Shown here: one piece after another, positions 53,724 through 62,146 of the stretch
How positions within the stretch are numbered: position 1 is the first letter of the stretch
How the letters are laid out: each line of letters opens with the position of its first letter
Origin: CAYSCW01 sp964449165
GTDB taxonomy: Bacteria; Acidobacteriota; Aminicenantia; Aminicenantales; Aminicenantaceae
DNA length: 64,000 nucleotides
Reading direction: 5' to 3'
Assembly (NCBI GenBank): GCA_964449165.1
Contig: CAYVAT010000009.1
Coordinates: forward strand, 20,322 to 84,321
The notes under the pieces: model-generated
Told to the model about the DNA's origin: nothing
Seen by the model: only the letters and a program-made list of their open reading frames with translations
The model's database searches: none
Program-made: the position numbers and the translations under genes

Positions 53724-55304
53724 ATGAAATTTTTAAAAATGCTTAGTATCCTGTTTTTACTGAATTTATTTGTTTTAACCTTCTTTACTGAAGGGAAGAT
53801 TGGTGGCGAATTATCGGATTTAATTCTGATAAAACAGGGTAGATCCCGTGCTGTTTCCTCGGCTTCAGAGAATCCCGATAGCAATAAGGACAGGATTGGA
53901 TCTGTTGAGCCAGGTGAAACAAGAATTCTTGCGGATATCCAAGGACCAGGCTTAATCAACCATATCTGGCTGACCTTTAACGAAGCCCGACCTAACTGGA
54001 TATCAAAAGAGGGATCAGCAAATCCAGCAGAGATTGTTTTGCGTATGTACTGGGATGATGGAGAGTATCCCGCTGTTGAGGCTCCGCTGGGTGATTTTTT
54101 TGCCGCAGGCTTTGGTTTGCGCCGTGATGTTAATTCTGTCCCTGTTCTCGTTGAGGGAGGAGATGCCTATAATTGCTTCTGGCCGATGCCTTTTCACAAG
54201 AGGGCAAGGATAACAATCACAAATGAAAGCAAAAAAAAGATTCGCAGTTTCTATTACCAAATTGACTATACAGAGCTCGATAAACTTCCTCCCCGAACAG
54301 CTTATTTCTGTGCCCAATACCGGCAGGAATTCCCTGAAAAGCTAGGTTCTGACTACCTGATTCTTGATGCTGAAGGAGAAGGGCATTATGTTGGCACTGT
54401 AATGTCTGTTCGTCCGCGCAGTCCAAACTGGTTTGGTGAGGGAGATGCGAAGTTTTATATCGATGGCGAGAAAACTCCTTCGATAAGAGGAACAGGAACA
54501 GAGGATTATTTTCTTTGTGCGTGGGGATTAGAAGAATGTTCGTACTCCTACTTTGGGTGTACCTATATGAGTGGTAATATGGAAGATCTTGGTGCCCGGT
54601 ATACTCTTTATCGCTGGCATATCGCAGATCCTGTTCGTTTTACCAAATCTCTCCGTTTTGAAATCGAGCATAAAGGCTGGATTACTGCTGATGAGACAGA
54701 ATCCGGCAAGGTAGAAGGTCATGTTGAGCGTGAGGATGATATAGCCACAGTGGCTTTCTGGTATCAGGTTGGACAGCCAAAGAGTTTTACCGAGTTTCCT
54801 TCATTAAAAGAGCGCATTTTCCCAAATTTGGATATCGTAATAGAGGGAAGGGATATGGTAGAAAATGCAAAGCACTCAGAAGGGATCTTACAACTGGAGA
54901 AAGGATATGATTGGACTGGAGATGGCCAGCTATTTTTTAAGCCTTCAACTGAAAAACCATTTCTTGAGGTGGATTTTAATATAGAAAAAGAGGAATACCG
55001 AGGCTTAGTCTTTAGATTTACTCATTCTTATGATTATGGTACGTATCGAATATTTCTGGATGGAAAGAACATACAGCAACTCGGGGGTTACTTATGGGAC
55101 GAAAAAGAAGATTTTATAGACTTTTATTCTAAGCAATTAGAGGTAAGAGATCATTACCTTGGCAGTGTAAAGCTTTCCAAAGGTAGACATACAATTCGTT
55201 TTGAATGTGTTGGCAAGAATCCATTCTCAAAAGGAAATTGTGTTGGCTTTGATTCTATTAGGTTACGAGAGAGGTGGGGTAAAAAAAGAAAATCTCTCAG
55301 GTGA
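53724..55304 (+). CDS. GH172-family (DUF2961) glycoside hydrolase
   Basis: The protein is 526 residues with a signal peptide (about 4-22). DUF2961 proteins, now family GH172, include alpha-D-arabinofuranosidases and difructose-anhydride/fructofuranosidases. The two carboxylates are visible as Glu239 (NWFGEGD) and Glu260 (RGTGTEDYF), 21 residues apart as I recall for the characterised enzyme. Conserved GPGLINHIWLTF (75-85) and GDFFAAGFG are also present. A C-terminal beta-sandwich (about 385-520) resembles a carbohydrate-binding module. AAGGAG is 8 bases before ATG. Fragments of two related genes at 37.5-37.9 kb show that the family was once more numerous here. It lies beside a sulfatase-TPR remnant. 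Confidence 0.88.
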   Translation: MKFLKMLSILFLLNLFVLTFFTEGKIGGELSDLILIKQGRSRAVSSASENPDSNKDRIGSVEPGETRILADIQGPGLINHIWLTFNEARPNWISKEGSANPAEIVLRMYWDDGEYPAVEAPLGDFFAAGFGLRRDVNSVPVLVEGGDAYNCFWPMPFHKRARITITNESKKKIRSFYYQIDYTELDKLPPRTAYFCAQYRQEFPEKLGSDYLILDAEGEGHYVGTVMSVRPRSPNWFGEGDAKFYIDGEKTPSIRGTGTEDYFLCAWGLEECSYSYFGCTYMSGNMEDLGARYTLYRWHIADPVRFTKSLRFEIEHKGWITADETESGKVEGHVEREDDIATVAFWYQVGQPKSFTEFPSLKERIFPNLDIVIEGRDMVENAKHSEGILQLEKGYDWTGDGQLFFKPSTEKPFLEVDFNIEKEEYRGLVFRFTHSYDYGTYRIFLDGKNIQQLGGYLWDEKEDFIDFYSKQLEVRDHYLGSVKLSKGRHTIRFECVGKNPFSKGNCVGFDSIRLRERWGKKRKSLR

Positions 55305-55401
55305 TTGTATCTTGGGATTACAACTGAGGCACAGGCAATACTTATTCTTAAATATAGTTTCGTCTCAGATCATCATACGTTTCTGACTCAGGTTCAAATT
55401 G

Positions 55402-55742
55402 ATGGAGGAAGCGAATCAAAATCTTCTTTTCATCGCTATTGATACTCTGAGGTAGACAGGCTGAAGCAGTAGTGGGCAGCGCCATGGAATGAAGAGTGGG
55501 CACAGCTTAAAGGATTTATTCATCACATAAAAAGAGCCATTTACTGACGGGAGAAGGCGCTTGAGGCAGATCCAAATTTCCGTCAAGACCACATGGTTCT
55601 GGCTACAGCTTATTTAAATACTGGGAATAAAGTTAAAGCCTGCGAGATGCTTAACGAGTATAAAAAACGATATTACCATTTTATTTCTCCAGATGAAATG
55701 GAGAAATTTGATAACATCATGAAAAATTGTCAAAACGAATAG
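55402..55742 (+). pseudogene. Collapsed sulfatase-TPR gene remnant
   Basis: Three pieces of the sulfatase-like gene at 38.6 kb are joined after deletions. The first is NQNLLFIAIDTLR followed by a TAG (parent NLLLITIDTLR). The second is WAQLKGFI (parent WAPLKGFI). The third is the last 66 codons, including EKALEADPNFRQDHMVLATA and KACEMLNEYKKRYYHF, ending in TAG at 55740-55742. The parent loses about 300 residues between pieces one and two and about 280 between two and three. This cannot encode an enzyme. The remaining TPR tail is well conserved, so the loss looks recent. Confidence 0.85.
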
Positions 55743-56076
55743 TATAGCGGTATTGAAACGAAATCATCTCTATCTCCATGTTCTAGTCGCCGTCTCCAAG
55801 CTCTTTTTTACAGCCAGATGCCTTCCCACAATTCATTCTCAGATCAGGCAGCAGCAACTTTTTATGGCAGCCGAGGAAAGGGAAGAGTACTTCTGGTAGC
55901 CCTGCATGTTCGTTTCAACTGACAATTTGGCAAGAATGGAAATTTTTGGCATAATGGGCAGTTTTGAGAGATGTTTCGGATTTTGCAGGTTTTCTTGAAG
56001 GAGAGATCTGCATCATAGCAATAAATAATGCGCATAACCCGGCAGGGATAGGAAAAAATAAAAGGAGGAAAATTTA
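55743..56076. other. Intergenic before the dipeptide epimerase, no gene recognised
   Basis: The 334 bases hold no recognised gene. The final bases carry a strong ribosome site (AAAGGAGGAAAATTTA) for the GTG start at 56077. No operator word of the LacI type is present. Confidence 0.45.
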
Positions 56077-57198
56077 GTGCAAAAAACCGCTTCTTATTCA
56101 AATCTTAAGATTAAGGATATCAAGATTTTTAAATTTGATATCCCTTTAAAAGATATCTTCCAGATTGCCACGATGAGCATTAGCAATGCTCAAAATGTTC
56201 TCATCCAAATAAAAACGAATGAGGGTATCGACGGATGGGGAGAAGCTTCTTCATTACGTTCAATTGTAGGAGAGACCCAGCTCATAAATTTCGCCGCAGC
56301 CAAAGAACTAAAGCAAATTTTACTCGGGAAAAATCCACTTGAGATCTCTGGTTTAGCTTATGAGATGGATTATTTTTTGCCCCATAACACAACAATCAAA
56401 AGTGCTTTTGACATGGCGCTCTATGATATTGCTGCTAAAGCTGCGGGGCTTCCGTTATATCGGTTCTTAGGTGGAGAAAAACGCCGAATTGAGACTGATC
56501 TGACCATTGGAATCGGTAATCCTGATGAAGCCGGAGATAAAGCATTGGCAGTGAGATCAATGGGTTTCCAGATGATTAAAGTGAAGCTGGGAATTAACTA
56601 TGAAGATGATCACAGGAGGTTGAAAAATATTCGCAAGGCTGTAGGCGACGAACCAATTCTTCGCATAGATGCCAATCAAGGATGGGACAGGGTCTCAGCC
56701 GTAAAGAGTCTGAATGCTTTTGAAGAATTTATAATCGAGTTTTGCGAACAGCCCTGTCGTGCTAATGATCTACAGGGAATGAAATTTGTCAGTGATCATA
56801 CTCCCATCCCTGTGATGGCGGATGAGTCATTATCCTCCATATACGATGCTTTAAATATCATTCAACAAGATGCGGCTCCGTATTTCAACATCAAATTCTC
56901 AAAATCAGGCGGCCTTTGCAGTGCTCAAAAAATAGCCCATATTGCGGAGGCGGGAGGGCGTCCTTGTATGATCGGATGCATGTCGGAAACAAAATTGGGT
57001 ATTACTGCGGCGGCACACTTTGCATTATCCAATAAGATTTTTAAATTTTTTGATTTAGATTCCTTTTTCGAGCATGCAGAAAATCCGATTGCGGGTGGAG
57101 TGAGTGTCGAGAATGGGATAATCGACGTTCCCGAGGATGCTGGGATTGGGGCTTATCCTGATCCGGATTATGTGGAGAGATTAGAGGAGGTGAAATAA
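56077..57198 (+). CDS. Dipeptide epimerase (L-Ala-D/L-Glu epimerase-like, enolase superfamily)
   Basis: A 373-residue enolase-superfamily member of the muconate-lactonising subgroup. Catalytic KxK is Lys168/Lys170 (IKVKLG), metal ligands are Asp198 (DANQGW), Glu224 (CEQP) and Asp249 (MADES), and the opposing acid/base Lys273 lies in FNIKFSKSGG. The FDLDSFF segment near 327 matches the Asp-x-Asp that binds the substrate amino group in dipeptide epimerases. These act on L-Ala-D-Glu from peptidoglycan recycling or on other dipeptides. The start is GTG 56077 with a perfect AGGAGG. The PLP gene follows with 1-bp overlap (TAATG), so the two are translated together. Confidence 0.87.
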   Translation: MQKTASYSNLKIKDIKIFKFDIPLKDIFQIATMSISNAQNVLIQIKTNEGIDGWGEASSLRSIVGETQLINFAAAKELKQILLGKNPLEISGLAYEMDYFLPHNTTIKSAFDMALYDIAAKAAGLPLYRFLGGEKRRIETDLTIGIGNPDEAGDKALAVRSMGFQMIKVKLGINYEDDHRRLKNIRKAVGDEPILRIDANQGWDRVSAVKSLNAFEEFIIEFCEQPCRANDLQGMKFVSDHTPIPVMADESLSSIYDALNIIQQDAAPYFNIKFSKSGGLCSAQKIAHIAEAGGRPCMIGCMSETKLGITAAAHFALSNKIFKFFDLDSFFEHAENPIAGGVSVENGIIDVPEDAGIGAYPDPDYVERLEEVK

Positions 57199-58295
57199 TG
57201 TTAGGCCCCCCATTGAAATTTGTTGAGAGAAATTATGTCATCTACGAGAATAAAAAACTCCTTTATTTTGGTGGGATTGACTATCATCGAATGTCAAATA
57301 ATCCGGAGGTTCTGCGAGTTTTTTCTGAAGCTGCATTCGAGTACGGCTTAAATCCGACAGGATCCCGGACTACCACTGGCAATCATCCGCTTTATATTGA
57401 GTTAGAAAAAAAGGTGGCTGAATTTTTTGATACTGAATCTGCCGTGGTTTTTGCCAGCGGGTACTTAGCCAACATAATTCTACTTCAGGTGATTGCTAGA
57501 GATTTTGATGTTTTTGTTCTTGACAAAGTATCTCATTCCAGCATCGTCGATGCAGCCATGCAGTTTGACAAGAAGATCGTCTATTTCGAACATCTTCAGA
57601 CGCAGGATCTAGATGAAAAGCTCAAGGAAAACCTAAAAGGATCTTCTAAGCCATTGATCATGACCGACGGTGTGTTCTCGGCTCGCGGAGAAATCCCCCC
57701 GCTTAATGAATATGTCCAGGTCATGGAAGACTATGAGGCAAAACTGATGATCGATGATGCACATGGTATGGCGGTGGTAGGCCCCACTGGTAAGGGAAGC
57801 TGGGAAGAGAAGGGGATTGCCAGAGATTTGGTGTATCAAACTGGTACATTAAGCAAGGGATTCGGAGTCTTCGGTGGAATTATTCCAGGCGAAACTGACC
57901 TGATTCAAAACATCCCTCAAAAAAGCTTGGCTTTTGTGGGAAGCACGGGTTTATCGCTTCCATTGGCTGCGGCTGCAATTCACTCCATTAATCATCTGGA
58001 ATCGAAGAAAAATATCATCAGAGAATTACAGGAGCGATCGATTGAACTAAAGAAGAAATTTCGTAAACTGGGATTCGATATTCCGCTCTCGTCTGCACCG
58101 ATTATATCGATCACATTTTATGATGAAGAAAAAAATAACAGACTGTTTCGTATCCTTATAGAAAATGGAATCTATCCACCCTTTATCAACTATCCCGGAG
58201 CGCCTCCCGGTGGTCATTTTCGATTCGCTCTTTCAAGTAACCATACACCTTCGGACATAGATTTACTCTATCACACCATTGCATCTGCGATGTGA
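57198..58295 (+). CDS. PLP-dependent alpha-oxoamine synthase-type enzyme (KBL/BioF-like)
   Basis: A fold type I aminotransferase-class II enzyme of 365 residues. The PLP lysine is Lys220 (TGTLSKGFG), with Asp187 and His189 (IDDAHGMA) supporting the cofactor and the NPTGSRTTTGNHPLY loop near 52-65. These features place it with 2-amino-3-ketobutyrate CoA ligase, 8-amino-7-oxononanoate synthase and serine palmitoyltransferase. Because bioABCD and tdh genes are absent, the coupling to a dipeptide epimerase suggests amino-acid or dipeptide catabolism, but the true reaction is open. GGAGG precedes ATG 57198. It is slightly shorter than usual at the N-terminus (390-400 in most members). Confidence 0.85.
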   Translation: MLGPPLKFVERNYVIYENKKLLYFGGIDYHRMSNNPEVLRVFSEAAFEYGLNPTGSRTTTGNHPLYIELEKKVAEFFDTESAVVFASGYLANIILLQVIARDFDVFVLDKVSHSSIVDAAMQFDKKIVYFEHLQTQDLDEKLKENLKGSSKPLIMTDGVFSARGEIPPLNEYVQVMEDYEAKLMIDDAHGMAVVGPTGKGSWEEKGIARDLVYQTGTLSKGFGVFGGIIPGETDLIQNIPQKSLAFVGSTGLSLPLAAAAIHSINHLESKKNIIRELQERSIELKKKFRKLGFDIPLSSAPIISITFYDEEKNNRLFRILIENGIYPPFINYPGAPPGGHFRFALSSNHTPSDIDLLYHTIASAM

Positions 58296-58404
58296 CATCA
58301 GAAATTTGCCGGCTTTCCTCCAGATGCTGGACAGGCTGGAAAACCTGATTAAAGAGTGGATCATACTATGGGCTTTTTCGGATTGACGAACATGCAACTT
58401 CCTA

Positions 58405-60780
58405 CTACTGTTGTTGTGATGAGATAACCTCTTCAAAGGTGAGGTTTAGTATGGGATATTTCTCCCAATCCTTGTAGTCGAAATGCCACCACTCAAACGG
58501 ACAGACTGAAAATCCCTCTTCTTCCATAGTGTTACGGAGGAGGTCTCGGTGCCAGCGCTGAAGTGACGTTCCTCCCAAGTAATAGGCATTAGAGCGGTCG
58601 TTTGTTTCATCTATTCTGCTTGTCATCTTCACTGGCTCATTTGTCTCGAGTTCATACAGAGTAAGCTCCACTGCGCATCCCCGGTTTCGAGGCACGCCTC
58701 GAGCTGGACCAGCCACGAAAAGCTTTTTATCTCCAGGTGTTGCATCCCAGATCATCCTGGTCACATACCACGGTTGGTAGGCATCGGTGATCATAAGCCC
58801 ATAGCCTTGTTTTTTGAGCTTCATGTTCACTCGCATCAGGGCCTCGGCTGCCGGCCTTTGTAGGAAAGCTTTTGGTTTCTCATAGACCGCTACCTGGAGG
58901 AAGTTGTTGGTTGAAGCATAGATGAGATCGATCCTTATACTGGGATCAAGGAGCGATATATCCATCAATTCAGGCTTGAGGAAATCCCCTTCCTCCCGGG
59001 GCGGTTCGGCTGCTAGCGCTGCCTCTCTCAGTTCCGAAACAGATTTAAGAGGAGTGATGCTGAACGGTTGCTTTTCCTGCAGTCCTACAGACCGACTCTT
59101 GAACACCACGCCGGCGGCTTTCACTTCTTCAGTTGCCCCCTTTTCATTACGCTTGAATATGAGCTTCTCCCCTAGATATAGTCCGTAATCGGGGAAGGCG
59201 AAGACATTTTCAGATATCTCTTCCAGAGGATAGCAGAAGAACCACTCAATCAATGCCTGAAGCCTTCCCTCCCTCTCTAAAATATAGAGGATGTCGTGAT
59301 CCCAGCCATACTCACCGATCAGGCCTTTCCATCGTTCAGGTACAGGTTTAGGCTTTTGCAGTTCTACGCGTTTAAAAATATGATCGCCTAATTTGAGATT
59401 TTGACCTTCGACTTCGATCTCAGTGCCATAATCCAGGGGATCATCGACGATAAGCTTATCGCCAAAAGATTTCAATTCGCGCAGATTATTTGTCCTCATC
59501 AAGAACAACTGGCTGCCATGTTCTATAAGATCGATTTTGCGCTCACCGCTCATATATCTTCCTTCCAGCTGGCGTGCCAGTACCGGATCAACGGAATCTG
59601 TTAGCTTTGTTTCAGGAAGAGGCTTCTTTTCTCGAGAAGACAGCATGAGCTGATGGGCGCGATTGGCAATGCGGGTAACCACCGAGTAGGCGGCATCCTT
59701 GGTGGTTACAACAACTACACCTAACTTGGCTTCGGGAAGGACTGACAACTGGGTAGCAAATCCATAGATAATGCCATCATGATGGACTTGTTTATAACCA
59801 CCAAGCTCTGAGATGATGAATCCGAATCCAAAACGGAGTCTTTCGCCTGGAAAAGCGAACTGGGGTGTCCACATCTCTTCCAAAGATTCCGGTTTTAGAA
59901 TCCGGCCTTTCTTCCCTTTTCCTCCATTGAAGAGGACACTTATGAATCTTGCCAGGTCGGTTACCGATGAGTACATACATCCAGCCGGGGCTATGCCCAA
60001 CTCAAAAGTGGGCGCTTTAAAGACTCTGCCATCCAGCGTCCACATACATGCTGCAGCCAGATCCTTCATCAGGTGTTTATCGATTCCAAACGCGCTTCTT
60101 TCAAGTCCCATGGGCTCAAGGACATGTTGTTTCAGGTACTCCTGAAAAGGCTTTCCTTGAGTGTATTCAAGAAGGTAGCCAACCACGCTGACTCCGGCAT
60201 TGGAATATTTCAATCTTGTTCCGGGTTCATAAACAAGTTCTGTCTCGTTCAGGCTGGCAATAGTTTGAGCCAGCGATGACCCAGTATCATCAAAGTAGTT
60301 TCCTTTCGGCGGTTCCCTGAGAAGACCCGAGTGATGAGACATGAGCTGGCGGAGGGTGATGGGCTTCCCATAGGGATTCTGCGGCCTGAAATCGGGAAGA
60401 TACTCGGTGATATCCTTATCCAGGTCAAGCTGGCCTTTCTCCACAAGCTGCATGATAGCGATATCTGTGAACATCTTAGACACCGAGCCTATACGGTAGA
60501 TGGTTTCAGCTGTGGCCGGAATCTTCTCTTCAGAATCTGCCCACCCGAAGCCCTTAGCCCACACGATTTCCTGGTCGTCTACCAGGGAGATGGATAAGGC
60601 TGGAAGATCCTTACTCCTCATTTCGTGCTGGATAAGCTTCTCCAGCGCTTCCGCAGCTTGGGCATACTCGGGCTTGGGTCCGATGACCGAGGGTTCTGTT
60701 TTGCATGCTGTGGTCAATGAAAGAGAAACAAGAGAGAAAAGGATGATCAGTCCTGTGGACTTTGCGTGTTTTCTTTTCAT
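58405..60780 (-). CDS. Lipoprotein: serine beta-lactamase-like domain fused to VanX-like dipeptidase domain
   Basis: The protein is 791 residues from ATG 60780, chosen because GGAGG lies 8 bases upstream and the lipobox Cys26 follows; a longer frame to 60903 is rejected. Residues 40-430 are a class C beta-lactamase/DD-peptidase fold: Ser99-x-x-Lys102 (SVSK), Tyr192-Ser-Asn194 and HHDG. A beta-sandwich linker follows, then a VanX/M15D domain (about 620-785) with the final EWWH. The VanX zinc motif SxHxxGxAxD reads VPRNRGCAVE here (about residues 695-704): His is Arg and Asp is Glu, so zinc binding is doubtful. Periplasmic action on D-amino peptides is inferred. It is divergent from the acid phosphatase gene. 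Confidence 0.85.
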   Translation of the reverse strand: MKRKHAKSTGLIILFSLVSLSLTTACKTEPSVIGPKPEYAQAAEALEKLIQHEMRSKDLPALSISLVDDQEIVWAKGFGWADSEEKIPATAETIYRIGSVSKMFTDIAIMQLVEKGQLDLDKDITEYLPDFRPQNPYGKPITLRQLMSHHSGLLREPPKGNYFDDTGSSLAQTIASLNETELVYEPGTRLKYSNAGVSVVGYLLEYTQGKPFQEYLKQHVLEPMGLERSAFGIDKHLMKDLAAACMWTLDGRVFKAPTFELGIAPAGCMYSSVTDLARFISVLFNGGKGKKGRILKPESLEEMWTPQFAFPGERLRFGFGFIISELGGYKQVHHDGIIYGFATQLSVLPEAKLGVVVVTTKDAAYSVVTRIANRAHQLMLSSREKKPLPETKLTDSVDPVLARQLEGRYMSGERKIDLIEHGSQLFLMRTNNLRELKSFGDKLIVDDPLDYGTEIEVEGQNLKLGDHIFKRVELQKPKPVPERWKGLIGEYGWDHDILYILEREGRLQALIEWFFCYPLEEISENVFAFPDYGLYLGEKLIFKRNEKGATEEVKAAGVVFKSRSVGLQEKQPFSITPLKSVSELREAALAAEPPREEGDFLKPELMDISLLDPSIRIDLIYASTNNFLQVAVYEKPKAFLQRPAAEALMRVNMKLKKQGYGLMITDAYQPWYVTRMIWDATPGDKKLFVAGPARGVPRNRGCAVELTLYELETNEPVKMTSRIDETNDRSNAYYLGGTSLQRWHRDLLRNTMEEEGFSVCPFEWWHFDYKDWEKYPILNLTFEEVISSQQQ

Positions 60781-61086
60781 TCTAGCTACCTCCGGACTTT
60801 TATTTTTATCTCTATTAATGAAGTTCGTCAGGAACTTGATAGAGATCGAACCATAAAGCAGTCTTAGATTATTGAAATTTGAGAGGCCGTTGTCAATCCA
60901 CATTTCATGGTTAAATGGCCCGTACCGCTATGTTTCACCGAAATGAAAAAAACAAAGGCCCAAAAATGGACTTCAGACTGGCCTTCTGCTATAAATAGGA
61001 TTCTATCCAAGATAAGATTTTATATGAAAAAAAACAATCCGTCCGTCAAAAATGAACAAAGATCGCATTTTTTAGGAGAAATCAGA

Positions 61087-61722
61087 ATGATGAGAAGAAT
61101 AAGCTCCGTTCTTGTTTTCATCTTTTTCATCTTGGTGAGCTGTGTTCCCCCCTCTCAAAAGGATGCGGTACGATGGGTGACCATAGAAGAAATTGCCCGA
61201 AGCTTGGAAAACTTTTCTCCCTTCAATGTGGGATTCGACGTGGATGACACCGTCATTTTTTCCAGCCCTGGCCATTACTACGGTCGGCAGAAGTATTCTC
61301 CCGGAAACGATGCTTATCTTGACATGGAAGAATTCTGGGATGAGATGAACAACGGCTTGGACAAATTCAGCCTTCCCAAGGATTGCGCCAGGAAATTAAT
61401 AGAGCTGCACAAAAAGAGAGGAGACACCATTTATTTCATCACAGCGAGGACAAAAACAGATAACGAAACAGTAACCGATTACCTTGCCCAGATTTTTGTC
61501 ATAGACAATCTCCGCAAAACTATCTTCACCAAATTCAAAGTACAAGCCATAAAAGAGAATAATATTCGGCTCTACTACGGAGATTCTGATTCCGATATAA
61601 AGGCCGCCTTGGAGGCAGGGATAAGAGCCATACGGATTATGCGGGCAAGAAATTCCATCCACATACCTACCCCAAAATACGGGAACCTGGGGGAGGAGGT
61701 TCTAAAGGACTCAGAGTTTTGA
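61087..61722 (+). CDS. aphA: Class B acid phosphatase, lipoprotein (AphA-like, HAD superfamily)
   Basis: The protein is 211 residues with a lipoprotein signal (Cys19), so periplasmic or outer-membrane-bound. The HAD nucleophile motif FDVDDTVIFSSPG (Asp51, Asp53) and the AphA-specific pattern MNNGLDKFSLPK, FITARTK and YYGDSDSDIKAA, then NLGEEVLKDSEF at the end, identify class B acid phosphatase, which removes phosphate from nucleotides and phosphomonoesters. ATG 61087 has AGGAG 8 bases upstream; the longer open frame back to 60907 has no homology and is rejected. Its use of a lipoprotein signal is a difference from the soluble enterobacterial enzyme. Confidence 0.92.
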   Translation: MMRRISSVLVFIFFILVSCVPPSQKDAVRWVTIEEIARSLENFSPFNVGFDVDDTVIFSSPGHYYGRQKYSPGNDAYLDMEEFWDEMNNGLDKFSLPKDCARKLIELHKKRGDTIYFITARTKTDNETVTDYLAQIFVIDNLRKTIFTKFKVQAIKENNIRLYYGDSDSDIKAALEAGIRAIRIMRARNSIHIPTPKYGNLGEEVLKDSEF

Positions 61723-62146
61723 GACAACGGATTAAGCAGAGTGTTCTTCAATTATTCAAGCTAGAAAGCAAGAAAGGCCAAACCGAGAAAAGCAAGGATT
61801 ATAGAGGATACCTTTTTAGAAATAATAATAGTTGTGATCGGGTAAATATCCTCACCCATCATGGAAATAGAAATTCTGTTTTTTTGATATTTTTCTTTGA
61901 CAGGACCACGATCTTTGGATATAAATATGCCTAAAATTTTTTAGCCATCAGATTATAAATTTGTCAATGCTTCCGTACAGAGAGCATGAAGATTCAAAAA
62001 GAAAGAGCAGAATAACTGGATTTGTCCAGAAAATATAAAACACTGATTATTCCTTTTTGGTGCTGAAAGTGTATAAAAGAAGATATAAATGATATTTTCA
62101 CTTCTGTATCGCTCTGTATGATTTACCATGTAAAAGAGGTGAATTT
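61723..62146. other. Intergenic, holds a promoter only
   Basis: The 424 A+T-rich bases show no coding character beyond a 71-codon frame overlapping the aphA stop, which I reject. The promoter described at 61897-61925 is the only feature I can support. Confidence 0.55.
61897..61925 (+). promoter_or_regulatory. Sigma-70-type promoter of the DUF819 gene
   Basis: TTGACA (61897-61902), a 17-base spacer and TATAAA (61920-61925) match the consensus. The leader to the ATG at 62147 would be about 215 bases. Confidence 0.55.

Noticed and set aside
61719..61934. Plus-strand frame of 71 codons after aphA
   Set aside because: Overlaps the aphA stop, low-complexity composition, and a promoter falls inside it.
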